From Rhizobacter sp. (GTDB taxonomy: Bacteria; Pseudomonadota; Gammaproteobacteria; Burkholderiales; Burkholderiaceae_C): a stretch of 6,722 nucleotides of DNA. The position numbers and the translations under genes were made by a program. Location of the stretch: NCBI GenBank assembly GCA_025351675.1, contig JANXVK010000027.1, positions 1 to 6,722 on the forward strand, written 5' to 3'. Below the pieces are notes generated by a model. It did no database searches. It saw nothing but the letters and a program-made list of their open reading frames with translations, and was not told the origin of the DNA. This document shows, one piece after another, positions 1 through 6,722 of the stretch. Numbering within the stretch: the stretch's first letter is position 1; each line of letters starts with the position of its first letter.

Positions 1-669
<669 letters not shown>

Positions 670-693
670 CAAGCTCCGGTTCGTGTCGCCCCA

Positions 694-717
694 TCCCTCG
701 GCGAGCGAGCCGGGGGA
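694..717 (+). other. Hairpin in the leuB-asd gap
   Basis: A 9-base-pair stem (arms 694-702 and 709-717, one G-T wobble) closes a 6-base loop, GAGCGA. It starts 25 bases after the leuB stop. No T-run follows directly; the nearest, five T at 737-741, begins about 20 bases further on, so this is not a standard intrinsic terminator. It could be an mRNA-processing or stabilising structure between leuB and asd, or chance in GC-rich DNA. The 82-base gap shows no lysine riboswitch that I can recognise. Confidence 0.35.
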
Positions 718-751
718 GCAAGAGGTTTCGATCAACTTTTTCACTGGGGCA

Positions 752-1888
752 ATGACGATGACAGCACTCACGGGTTTGGTTGGATGGCGCGGAATGGTCG
801 GTTCCGTGCTGATGGACCGCATGCAGGCCGAAGGCGACTTCGAGCACATCGAGCCGGTGTTCTTCAGCACCAGCAACGCCGGCGGCGCCGCGCCGACCAT
901 GGCGAAGAACGAGAAGAAACTGTTCGACGCCTACGACATCGACGCGCTGAAGCGCTGCGAGATCATCGTCACCGCCCAAGGCGGCGACTACACGTCCGAC
1001 GTCTTCCCGCGCCTGCGCGCGGCCGGCTGGAAGGGCCACTGGATCGACGCGGCCTCGACGCTGCGCATGAAGCACGATGCCGTCATTGTGCTCGACCCGA
1101 TCAACATGCCGGTGATCAAGAACGCCTTGGCCAAGGGCGGTCGCAACTGGATCGGCGGCAACTGCACGGTGAGCTGCATGCTGATGGGCGTCGGCGCGCT
1201 TTACAAGGCCGGTCTGGTCGAGTGGATGAACACGATGACCTACCAGGCCGCTTCGGGCGGCGGCGCCGCGCACATGCGCGAGCTTCTGACGCAGTACGGC
1301 ACGCTGAACGCCTCGGTGCGCCGCCTGCTCGACGACCCGAAGAGCGCGATCCTCGAAGTCGATCGCCAGCTCGCGGCGACGCAGCGCGGTCTGAGCGAGG
1401 CCGAGACCGTCAACTTTGGCGTGCCGCTGGGCGGCAGCCTGATCCCGTGGATCGACAAGGATCTCGGCGACGGTATGAGCAAGGAAGAGTGGAAGGGCGA
1501 GGCCGAGACCAACAAGATCCTCGGCCAAGGCGCAGGCTTCGGCACCGCCGCGACGCCGGTCGACGGCTTCTGCGTGCGCGTCGGCGCGATGCGCTGCCAC
1601 AGCCAAGCGATGCTGTTCAAGCTCAAGAAGGATGTGCCGCTAGCCGACGTCGAAGCGCTGATAGCGAACGACAACGCGTGGGTCAAGGTTGTGCCCAACA
1701 CCAAAGAGGCGACCTTGCGTGACCTGACGCCGGTGGCCGTGACCGGGACGATGGCGATCCCGGTCGGTCGCCTGCGCAAAATGTCGATGGGTCCGGAATA
1801 CTTGGGGGCGTTCACGATCGGCGATCAGCTGCTGTGGGGCGCAGCCGAGCCGCTGCGGCGCATGTTGCTGATCGTGATCGAAGCGTAG
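752..1888 (+). CDS. asd: Aspartate-semialdehyde dehydrogenase
   Basis: Asd reduces L-aspartyl-4-phosphate to aspartate semialdehyde with NADPH, the branch-point step for lysine/diaminopimelate, threonine and methionine, in the cytoplasm. The 378-residue product is close to the 367 residues of E. coli Asd and aligns by eye along its length. The N-terminal [11 protein letters not shown] is the NADPH-binding loop. GGNCTVS places the nucleophilic cysteine at Cys138 (Cys135 in E. coli). [55 protein letters not shown] and [16 protein letters not shown] complete the gammaproteobacterial-type family pattern. The frame stays open back to 512 inside leuB, but homology begins near 752. Two ATGs compete, at 752 and 758. 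The weak GGGG at 746-749 is too close to the first and well spaced (8 bases) for the second, so the true start may be two codons later. I list the outer one. The gene may be read with leuB or have its own promoter, which I could not find. Confidence 0.97.
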   Translation: MTMTALTGLVGWRGMVGSVLMDRMQAEGDFEHIEPVFFSTSNAGGAAPTMAKNEKKLFDAYDIDALKRCEIIVTAQGGDYTSDVFPRLRAAGWKGHWIDAASTLRMKHDAVIVLDPINMPVIKNALAKGGRNWIGGNCTVSCMLMGVGALYKAGLVEWMNTMTYQAASGGGAAHMRELLTQYGTLNASVRRLLDDPKSAILEVDRQLAATQRGLSEAETVNFGVPLGGSLIPWIDKDLGDGMSKEEWKGEAETNKILGQGAGFGTAATPVDGFCVRVGAMRCHSQAMLFKLKKDVPLADVEALIANDNAWVKVVPNTKEATLRDLTPVAVTGTMAIPVGRLRKMSMGPEYLGAFTIGDQLLWGAAEPLRRMLLIVIEA

Positions 1889-1919
1889 GGGATCCATCGC
1901 CACGCCGCGCATGTTGCTG
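1858..1919 (+). repeat. 13-base direct repeat across the asd stop codon
   Basis: The 13-mer GCGCATGTTGCTG occurs exactly at 1858-1870, where it encodes part of the RRMLL end of Asd, and again at 1907-1919, 19 bases past the stop. The period is 49 bases. The second copy supplies the loop and part of both arms of the hairpin at 1903-1926. It may be a trace of a small local duplication; chance is possible in biased sequence. Confidence 0.5.
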
Positions 1920-1933
1920 CGCGGCGACAGGCG
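1898..1933 (+). terminator. Strong hairpin just after asd, no U-tract
   Basis: A perfect 8-base-pair stem, CGCCGCGC at 1903-1910 with GCGCGGCG at 1919-1926, closes an 8-base loop. After a small internal loop it extends by CGCC (1898-1901) pairing with GGCG (1930-1933). It begins 9 bases after the asd stop. No T-run follows, so it is not a textbook intrinsic terminator. Its place at the end of asd and upstream of a candidate fimV promoter suggests a 3'-end stabilising structure or partial terminator for the leuB-asd transcript. This role is inferred from position. Confidence 0.4.
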
Positions 1934-1963
1934 GGTTCGCGGCAAGCCTGTGTGTGAACTCTC

Positions 1964-1980
1964 GCAATGTCAGCCATTGC
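1964..1980. promoter_or_regulatory. Inverted repeat just upstream of the fimV promoter candidate
   Basis: GCAATG (1964-1969) and CATTGC (1975-1980) form a perfect 6-base inverted repeat with a 5-base spacer, TCAGC. It ends 6 bases before the proposed -35 element at 1987, a usual position for an activator or repressor site. It does not match any operator I can name. It could also fold in RNA, but the stem is weak and no T-run follows. Confidence 0.3.
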
Positions 1981-1986
1981 ATTAGC

Positions 1987-2015
1987 TTGTCTTCGTATCT
2001 CATTGATGTTATTGT
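1987..2015 (+). promoter_or_regulatory. Candidate sigma70 promoter with extended -10, for fimV
   Basis: The -35 candidate TTGTCT (1987-1992, 4 of 6 to consensus) is 17 bases from the -10 candidate TATTGT (2010-2015, 4 of 6). A TG at 2007-2008, one base before the -10, makes an extended -10 element. The patch around 1965-2030 is clearly more AT-rich than the surrounding DNA. Transcription would start near 2021-2023, giving a leader of roughly 108 bases before the fimV TTG. The candidate is inferred from sequence alone. It would serve fimV and probably truA-trpF-trpB. Confidence 0.4.
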
Positions 2016-2043
2016 GGTTTCCAAATTCTGGCCGGAGGCGCAC

Positions 2044-2133
2044 GTGAACTGCGGCGGAAATCGCGACAATCATCTTGTCGACTTCGGCGGGTGCGCGCGG
2101 GCACCTGCCTCGTCTTATTGGGAGACGCCTTGA
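2044..2133 (+). CDS. Possible 29-residue upstream reading frame overlapping the fimV start
   Basis: A perfect Shine-Dalgarno GGAGG (2034-2038) lies 5 bases before GTG at 2044, which opens a 29-codon frame ending in TGA at 2131-2133. That stop overlaps the proposed fimV start as TTGA (TTG at 2130-2132), a classic arrangement for translational coupling or re-initiation. The peptide begins MNCGGNRDNH and ends SSYWETP; it has no hydrophobic stretch, no run of one amino acid as in attenuation leaders, and no family I recognise. The ribosome site here is stronger than that of fimV itself. The frame is also open further upstream through the 3' end of asd, so openness alone means little. It could be a real leader peptide or chance. 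Confidence 0.3.
   Translation: MNCGGNRDNHLVDFGGCARAPASSYWETP
2064..2080 (+). repeat. Inverted repeat in the fimV leader
   Basis: CGACAA (2064-2069) and TTGTCG (2075-2080) form a perfect 6-base inverted repeat around the 5-base spacer TCATC. It has the same 6-5-6 geometry and a near-identical spacer to the repeat at 1964-1980, with centres exactly 100 bases apart, although the arms differ. It lies downstream of the proposed transcription start, within the possible upstream reading frame, so it could act as an RNA hairpin or as a DNA operator. Confidence 0.3.
2120..2124 (+). promoter_or_regulatory. Ribosome binding site that selects the TTG start of fimV
   Basis: GGGAG stands 5 bases before TTG at 2130. 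The alternative in-frame GTG at 2091 has GGCGG directly abutting it with no spacer, and would add 13 residues ahead of the basic n-region of the signal peptide. The TTG is therefore preferred. Confidence 0.6.
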
Positions 2134-4748
2134 AAAGAAACTTGACGTTCTCGGGGCGTTTCGCCCTGACTGGGGTCGCGGCTGCCGCGGTGATGCTCGC
2201 CGCTCCGGCAGCTTGGTCGCTGGGCTTGGGACGCATCCAGGTGCAGTCGGCCCTCGGCGAATCGCTTCGCGCCGAGATCGACGTCACGACCATCACACCG
2301 GAAGAGGCCGCCAACCTGCGGGTACGCGTCGCCCCGCCGGATTCGTACAAGGCTGCAGGCGTCGACTACAGCGCGGTGCTGCCGAGCACCCGGGTCGAGC
2401 TGCTGCGGCGCGCCGATGGTCGGCCGTACCTGAAGCTCACCAGTGATCGCGGCGTGCAGGAGCCGTTCGTCGATGTGATCCTGGAGATCAACTGGGCGAC
2501 CGGGCGCTTGGTGCGCGAGTACACGATGCTGTTCGATCCGCCCGTGACCGCACGCGCGCCCGCTCCGGCGGCGGCGACAACCTCGCCGTCAATCTCGGCG
2601 GCCGCACCGGTGCCGCCGCGGGCCGGCGCGGCGAGCCGCCCGTTGCCAGTGCCTGCCGCGACGCCGGCCGAATCGCCCGCGATGCGCGAGGCGCGTCCGG
2701 CGCCGAAGCCGATGCCCGCGCCGAGGCCCTCCGCGGCAGCGGCGACTGGCGGTGCCGACGAATACACGGTCAAGCGAGGTGATTCGCTGTCGAGAATCGC
2801 TTCGCGCACGCAACGCCAAGGTGTCTCGCTCGACCAAATGCTGGTGTCGCTGTACCGCGGCAACCCTCAGGCTTTCATCGACAGCAACATGAACCGCCTG
2901 AAGGCCGGTGTTGTGCTCGCCGTGCCGAGCGCCGAGACAGCGAATGGTGTGACGCCTTCCGAGGCGCGCCAAGTCATCCAGGCGCAGAGCGCCGACTTCG
3001 GTGCCTACCGTCAGCGCCTTGCCGGCGCGGTGCCGATGGCGAAGCCCGAAGGCTCGTCGCGCCAAGCCAGCGGCAAGGTCCAAGCGTCGGTCGACGACCG
3101 CAAACCCGGCGCCGCCACCGCGCCAGACCGGCTGACACTGAGCAAGGGTGCTGCCGGCGGCAAGGCGGAAGACCGGATCTCCAAGGACGGCGCCAAGAAG
3201 GCCGACGATGTCCGCGTCGCCGAGCTCGCCAAGAATGTCGACGAGTTGAAGAAGCTCTCGGGTGCCGCCAGCGCCGCGGCGGCCAAACCGGCTGCCGCGC
3301 CCGCACCGACCGTGGTGGCGAAGCCCGCATCGTCGTCGATGCCCGCACCGACGGTCGTCGCCGCCGCTCCCGCACCAGTCCCCGCAACCGCTCCTGCATC
3401 GGCCCCGGTCGCCGCAACGCTCCCCGCGCCGACCGCGTCCGTGACCGCGACGCCGGCCGCATCGGCGCCTGTCGTGGCGGTCGCGCCGTCGGCACCGGCC
3501 GTCGCACCGGTGACCCCGCCGGTCGCGAGTCCCGCGCCGGCCGTCAAGCCGCCGGCCAAGGCGCCTGTGCCGTCCGAAGAGCCCAGCGTCATCGGCTCGT
3601 TGCTCGACGACAACCCGACTGCTTTGGGCATCGGCGGCCTCGCGCTCGCGCTGCTTGCCGCATTCGGCGTCTACAAGCTCCGCAAGCGTTCCCGCAAGGA
3701 CAGCGGCGAGACCTCGTTCCTCGAAAGCCGCCTGCAGCCCGACTCGTTCTTCGGCGCCAGCGGCGGCCAGCGCATCGACACGCGCGATGCCGGTGGCGCC
3801 TCGTCGTCGATGAGCTACTCGCTGAGCCAGCTCGATGCGATCGGCGATGTCGACCCGGTCGCCGAGGCCGACGTCTACCTCGCTTATGGCCGCGACCTGC
3901 AGGCCGAAGAGATCCTCAAGGAGGCGATGCGCAGCAACCCGGATCGCATGGCGATCCGCACCAAGCTGCTCGAGGTCTACGCCAAACGCCGCGACACCAA
4001 GGGTTTCGAGATGCTCGCCACCCAGCTGTTCGCGCTGACCCGCGGTGTTGGTGAAGACTGGGCCAAGGCGCAGGAGATGGGTGCGCAGATCGACCCGGAG
4101 AACCCGTTGTTCAGGCCGGGCGGCGCACCGGCGACGATGCATGGCGACGGTGGCGAGCTCATCGAGCCGCTGGGTGCCAGCACGATTGCACAGTCGGTGC
4201 TGCCATCGCCGTCGCAGTACGGCAGCCTGATGTCGCCCCCGCCCGTCGCCGGCAACAGCGGCAACGGCGACAAGAACGTCGATCTCGATCTGGATCTGGG
4301 CGAACCCGACGCCGGCGTGCCGACCGCGCCGTCGCCGCTGCAGACGACGCAGGCGATCGAGCCGGTGGCGCGGCGCGACGCGCACGACGCAATGTCGCTC
4401 GACTTCTCGGTGCCCGAAGTGCCGCCGCTGCAATCGAAGCCGGCGCGGGTCGCCGAGCCGTCGGTGTTCGACCTGTCCGACATTTCGCTCGACCTCGACA
4501 TGCGGGAGAAGCCGCAGGCATCCGCGAACCCGCCGAGCGCATCGGCCGCGCCGTCCGGCTTCGGTGAGGCCGGTCTGCCCTCGCTCGATGGCGACGACGA
4601 CCCGCTGGCGCGCAAGCTGGAACTGGCCGAAGAGTTTCGCCAGATCGGTGACACCGATGGCGCGCGCGACCTGCTCCACGAAGTCGTCGCCAAGTCGAGC
4701 GGTGCGGTGAAGAGCCGGGCGCAGAGCATGTTGGCCGACCTCGGGTGA
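2130..4748 (+). CDS. fimV: FimV/HubP-family polar LysM, transmembrane and TPR protein
   Basis: FimV-family proteins span the inner membrane, bind peptidoglycan, and in Pseudomonas and Vibrio organise the cell pole and support type IV pilus assembly and twitching. This 872-residue product has the family order: signal peptide (1 to about 31; KR then a hydrophobic core ending APAAWS); FimV N-terminal domain (about 31-138, from LGLGRIQVQSALGE); Pro/Ala linker (139-209); LysM (211-267, YTVKRGDSLSRIA); a short charged helix (359-376); a long Ala/Pro/Val linker (378-484); one membrane span (498-515) followed by KLRKRSRK; a TPR-like block (575-660); an acidic low-complexity tail; and the conserved FimV C-terminus (823-872, DDPLARKLELAEEFRQIGDTDGARDLL). 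P. aeruginosa FimV is slightly longer (about 919). The predicted coiled coil after LysM is short. The start is TTG at 2130. No pilus gene is in the window, so a pilus role is inferred from the family. truA begins 25 bases later. Confidence 0.93.
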   Translation: MKRNLTFSGRFALTGVAAAAVMLAAPAAWSLGLGRIQVQSALGESLRAEIDVTTITPEEAANLRVRVAPPDSYKAAGVDYSAVLPSTRVELLRRADGRPYLKLTSDRGVQEPFVDVILEINWATGRLVREYTMLFDPPVTARAPAPAAATTSPSISAAAPVPPRAGAASRPLPVPAATPAESPAMREARPAPKPMPAPRPSAAAATGGADEYTVKRGDSLSRIASRTQRQGVSLDQMLVSLYRGNPQAFIDSNMNRLKAGVVLAVPSAETANGVTPSEARQVIQAQSADFGAYRQRLAGAVPMAKPEGSSRQASGKVQASVDDRKPGAATAPDRLTLSKGAAGGKAEDRISKDGAKKADDVRVAELAKNVDELKKLSGAASAAAAKPAAAPAPTVVAKPASSSMPAPTVVAAAPAPVPATAPASAPVAATLPAPTASVTATPAASAPVVAVAPSAPAVAPVTPPVASPAPAVKPPAKAPVPSEEPSVIGSLLDDNPTALGIGGLALALLAAFGVYKLRKRSRKDSGETSFLESRLQPDSFFGASGGQRIDTRDAGGASSSMSYSLSQLDAIGDVDPVAEADVYLAYGRDLQAEEILKEAMRSNPDRMAIRTKLLEVYAKRRDTKGFEMLATQLFALTRGVGEDWAKAQEMGAQIDPENPLFRPGGAPATMHGDGGELIEPLGASTIAQSVLPSPSQYGSLMSPPPVAGNSGNGDKNVDLDLDLGEPDAGVPTAPSPLQTTQAIEPVARRDAHDAMSLDFSVPEVPPLQSKPARVAEPSVFDLSDISLDLDMREKPQASANPPSASAAPSGFGEAGLPSLDGDDDPLARKLELAEEFRQIGDTDGARDLLHEVVAKSSGAVKSRAQSMLADLG
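3299..3352 (+). repeat. Short in-frame direct repeat in the fimV Pro/Ala linker
   Basis: GCCCGCACCGAC occurs at 3299-3310 and again at 3341-3352, 42 bases apart (14 codons, in frame). The encoded PAPTVV motif therefore appears twice, within a linker made almost wholly of Ala, Pro, Val, Thr and Ser (residues 378-484). This fits growth of a disordered periplasmic spacer by slippage or small duplications. Confidence 0.55.
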
Positions 4749-4773
4749 AGCGGGCGACGACCGGAGCGCACTC

Positions 4774-5559
4774 GTGAGGGTGGTGCTCGGCGTCGGCTAC
4801 CGCGGGCAGGCGTACTCGGGCTGGCAGAGCCAGACCAGCGGCAACACGGTTCAGGACCAACTCGAACGCGCGCTCGCGCGCTTCGCCGTTGCGCCGCTGC
4901 GCACCGTCTGCGCGGGCCGCACCGACACCGGCGTGCATGCGTTGAACCAGGTCGTGCACCTCGACACCGGAATCGTGCGCACCGAATCGTCGTGGGTGCG
5001 CGGCACGAATCGATTTCTGCCGCCGGACATCGCGGTGCAGTGGTGCCAGCTGAAGCACGACGAAACCTTCCACGCCCGCTACGGTGCGATCGGCCGGCGC
5101 TATGTGTACGTGCTGCTCGAATCGGTGGTGCGGCCGGCCGTCGAAGCCGGGTCGGTGGGGTGGAGCTTTCGGCCGCTCAACGGCGATGCGATGCGTTCCG
5201 CCGCTCGACGGCTGCTCGGCGAGCACGACTTCAGCGCGTTCCGCTCGTCCGAATGTCAGGCGCCGACGCCAGTCAAGACGATCCGCTCGATCGAGATTTC
5301 ACGGCGTGGCGCCTACTGGCGCTTCGAGTTCGACGCCAATGCCTTCCTGCACCACATGGTGCGCAACCTGATGGGCTCGCTGCTCGCGGTCGGCTCAGGC
5401 GTGCGCAGCGAGGCCTGGCTGGTCGACGTGCTTGCGGCCAGGGATCGCGCACTCGCCGCGCCGACATTCCCGGCCGACGGCCTGTACTTCGTCGGGCCGT
5501 ACTACGATCCGCCTCACGCCATTCCGCAGCACACCGCTGCGATGGACTGGCTGCCCTGA
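4774..5559 (+). CDS. truA: tRNA pseudouridine(38-40) synthase
   Basis: TruA converts uridines 38, 39 and 40 in the anticodon arm of many tRNAs to pseudouridine, in the cytoplasm. The 261-residue product matches the family length (270 in E. coli). The catalytic aspartate is Asp51 in AGRTDTGVHA (Asp60 in E. coli), with the base-flipping arginine at Arg49. The conserved aromatic segment GRRYVYVLLE (Tyr110) and FLHHMVRNLMGSLLAVG near the C-terminus are also present. The N-terminus YRGQAYSGWQSQ and NTVQDQLERAL are typical. The start is GTG at 4774, supported by GGAG (4763-4766) 7 bases upstream and by the family's N-terminus. It follows fimV by 25 bases and precedes trpF by 10, so it is probably in the same transcript. 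In enteric bacteria loss of TruA (HisT) relieves attenuation of amino-acid operons, which makes its place among leu and trp genes noteworthy. Confidence 0.97.
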   Translation: MRVVLGVGYRGQAYSGWQSQTSGNTVQDQLERALARFAVAPLRTVCAGRTDTGVHALNQVVHLDTGIVRTESSWVRGTNRFLPPDIAVQWCQLKHDETFHARYGAIGRRYVYVLLESVVRPAVEAGSVGWSFRPLNGDAMRSAARRLLGEHDFSAFRSSECQAPTPVKTIRSIEISRRGAYWRFEFDANAFLHHMVRNLMGSLLAVGSGVRSEAWLVDVLAARDRALAAPTFPADGLYFVGPYYDPPHAIPQHTAAMDWLP

Positions 5560-5569
5560 ACCCGCGACG

Positions 5570-6217
5570 ATGAACCAACGCACCCGCATCAAGATTTGCG
5601 GCCTCACGCGCGAGGCCGATGTCGACGCGGCCGTGAATGCCGGTGCGGACGCGATCGGTTTCGTGCTGTACGAACGGAGCCCGCGCCACGTGAGCCTCGC
5701 GCGCGCGGCCGAACTTGCACGCCGGCTGCCGCCGTTCGTGATGCCGGTCGGCCTCTTCGTCAACGCCGCCGAGCGCGAGGTTGCCGCTGCGACCGCCGCA
5801 ATGCCGCAACTACTGCTGCAATTCCACGGCGACGAAAGCTCGCAAGACTGCCTGCGCGCCGGCCGGCCCTTCCTGCGTGCCGCGCGCATGGGGCCGGGCT
5901 TCGATTTGTTAGACTTCACCTCCCGATTCGCACAGGCCCAAGCCATTCTGCTCGACGCCGACGTCGAGGGATATGGCGGTGGTGGAAAGGTTTTCGATTG
6001 GTCTCTCATTCCCTCCGCCGTGCCCCTTCCCCTCGTTTTGTCTGGTGGGTTGCATGCCGGAAATGTGATCCAGGGCATCCACGCACTGCGGCCTTGGGCC
6101 GTTGACGTGAGCTCCGGCGTGGAGTCCGCGAAAGGCATCAAGGATGCCGACGCGATCCGCCGGTTCTGCGATGCAGTGCGCGAGGCCGATGCCCGCAGCG
6201 CTGCGTCGGTTGCCTGA
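5570..6217 (+). CDS. trpF: Phosphoribosylanthranilate isomerase
   Basis: TrpF carries out the Amadori rearrangement of N-(5-phosphoribosyl)anthranilate to CdRP, the third step from chorismate to tryptophan, in the cytoplasm. The 215-residue stand-alone enzyme has the expected (beta/alpha)8-barrel motifs: KICGLT with the general-base cysteine at Cys10, [36 protein letters not shown] with the general-acid Asp129 (Cys7 and Asp126 in Thermotoga), [14 protein letters not shown] and DVSSGVE for phosphate binding. The ATG at 5570 is chosen because KICGL follows at once; the frame is open upstream within truA but lacks homology there. The gap to the truA stop is 10 bases with no clear Shine-Dalgarno, so translation is probably coupled to truA. 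Codons between about 5900 and 6065 are less GC-ending than in the rest of the gene. It is not fused to trpC, unlike in E. coli. Confidence 0.97.
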   Translation: MNQRTRIKICGLTREADVDAAVNAGADAIGFVLYERSPRHVSLARAAELARRLPPFVMPVGLFVNAAEREVAAATAAMPQLLLQFHGDESSQDCLRAGRPFLRAARMGPGFDLLDFTSRFAQAQAILLDADVEGYGGGGKVFDWSLIPSAVPLPLVLSGGLHAGNVIQGIHALRPWAVDVSSGVESAKGIKDADAIRRFCDAVREADARSAASVA

Positions 6218-6234
6218 TCCATCCTCTTTTCATA

Positions 6235-6722
6235 ATGTCGAACTACCAACAACCCGATGCCTCGGGCCATTTCGGCCCGTACGGCGGCAGTTTCGTCGCC
6301 GAAACGCTCGTGCACGCGCTCGATGAACTCAAGCGCTGTTATGCCGAGGTGCAGAACGATCCGGAATTCATCAAGGAATTCAAGTCGGAACTGGCGCACT
6401 TCGTCGGCCGGCCGAGCCCGATTTACCACGCGGCGCGCATGAGCCGCGAACTGGGTGGCGCGCAGATCTTCCTGAAACGCGAAGACCTGAACCACACCGG
6501 CGCGCACAAGATCAACAACACGATCGGCCAGGCGATGCTCGCGCGCCGCATGGGCAAGCCGCGCGTGATCGCCGAAACCGGCGCCGGCCAGCACGGTGTG
6601 GCCACCGCCACCATCTGCGCACGCTACGGGCTGGAATGCGTGGTCTACATGGGCAGCGAAGACGTCAAGCGCCAAAGCCCCAACGTCTACCGCATGAAGC
6701 TCTTGGGCGCCACCGTGGTGCC
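6235..6722 (+). CDS. trpB: Tryptophan synthase beta chain, 5' part (runs off window)
   Basis: TrpB condenses indole with L-serine to give L-tryptophan using pyridoxal phosphate; it works in an alpha2-beta2 complex with TrpA, which channels indole. The window holds the first 162 codons of a protein usually near 400 residues. [14 protein letters not shown] at the N-terminus, [24 protein letters not shown] with the PLP lysine at Lys92 (Lys87 in E. coli), and AETGAGQHG with the catalytic glutamate at Glu114 (Glu109 in E. coli) identify the main TrpB1 type rather than TrpB2. The ATG at 6235 follows the trpF stop by 17 bases. That gap is pyrimidine-rich and has no Shine-Dalgarno, so initiation probably depends on coupling to trpF or on other leader contacts. 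trpA would be expected next, outside the window. Confidence 0.98.
   Translation, partial: MSNYQQPDASGHFGPYGGSFVAETLVHALDELKRCYAEVQNDPEFIKEFKSELAHFVGRPSPIYHAARMSRELGGAQIFLKREDLNHTGAHKINNTIGQAMLARRMGKPRVIAETGAGQHGVATATICARYGLECVVYMGSEDVKRQSPNVYRMKLLGATVV

Noticed and set aside
670..751. Lysine riboswitch or other leader RNA ahead of asd.
   Set aside because: The gap is only 82 bases and shows a single hairpin, far too little for the multi-helix lysine riboswitch.
2091..2129. GTG at 2091 as the fimV start.
   Set aside because: The nearest purine run abuts the codon, and it would put 13 extra residues before the KR of the signal peptide. TTG at 2130 has a well-spaced GGGAG.
2589..4679. A 696-codon open frame on the minus strand opposite fimV.
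   Set aside because: The translation is a low-complexity Arg/Gly/His/Ala product expected opposite GC3-rich, Ala/Pro-rich coding sequence. It shows no recognisable domain, and the sense strand has clear FimV domains.
6210..6236. CATAAT at 6231-6236 as a -10 element for trpB, with TTGCCT at 6210.
   Set aside because: The spacer is only 15 bases, and transcription would begin inside trpB, past its ATG.
5395..6675. A 426-codon minus-strand frame spanning truA, trpF and trpB.
   Set aside because: It crosses three well-supported genes with intact catalytic motifs, and its product has no recognisable family; GC-rich codon bias explains its openness.

Overview
The window is GC-rich, with G or C at most third codon positions, and carries six genes, all on the + strand. 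In order they are the 3' part of leuB, complete asd, fimV, truA and trpF, and the 5' part of trpB. Protein content, base composition and the leuB-asd-fimV-truA-trpF-trpB order suggest a betaproteobacterium, probably of the order Burkholderiales. A related order (leuB-asd-...-fimV-truA-trpF) is known from Pseudomonas. The assignment is inferred from remembered gene order and family resemblance, not from a search.

Layout. leuB (1-669, start outside the window) makes 3-isopropylmalate dehydrogenase. After an 82-base gap with a strong hairpin comes asd (about 752-1888), aspartate-semialdehyde dehydrogenase. The widest gap follows (about 240 bases, 1889-2129). It holds a hairpin just after the asd stop, an AT-rich patch with a plausible extended -10 promoter, two small inverted repeats of identical geometry whose centres are 100 bases apart, and a possible 29-codon upstream reading frame whose stop overlaps the fimV start. 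fimV (2130-4748) encodes a large LysM, transmembrane and TPR protein of the FimV/HubP polar-organiser type. truA (4774-5559), trpF (5570-6217) and trpB (6235 to the window end) follow with gaps of 25, 10 and 17 bases, so fimV-truA-trpF-trpB look co-transcribed.

How the genes work together. LeuB, Asd, TrpF and TrpB are cytoplasmic enzymes of amino-acid biosynthesis (leucine; the lysine, threonine, methionine and diaminopimelate branch; tryptophan). TruA modifies the anticodon arm of many tRNAs and in enteric bacteria affects amino-acid operon attenuation. FimV is the outlier: an inner-membrane protein with a periplasmic peptidoglycan-binding part, linked to type IV pili and polar organisation. 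The region is conserved housekeeping DNA. I saw no mobile element, CRISPR array, RNA gene, phage gene or defence system. The most interesting part is the fimV leader; smaller points are repeated acidic motifs in the FimV cytoplasmic tail and an atypical codon patch in trpF. I found no convincing undescribed system.
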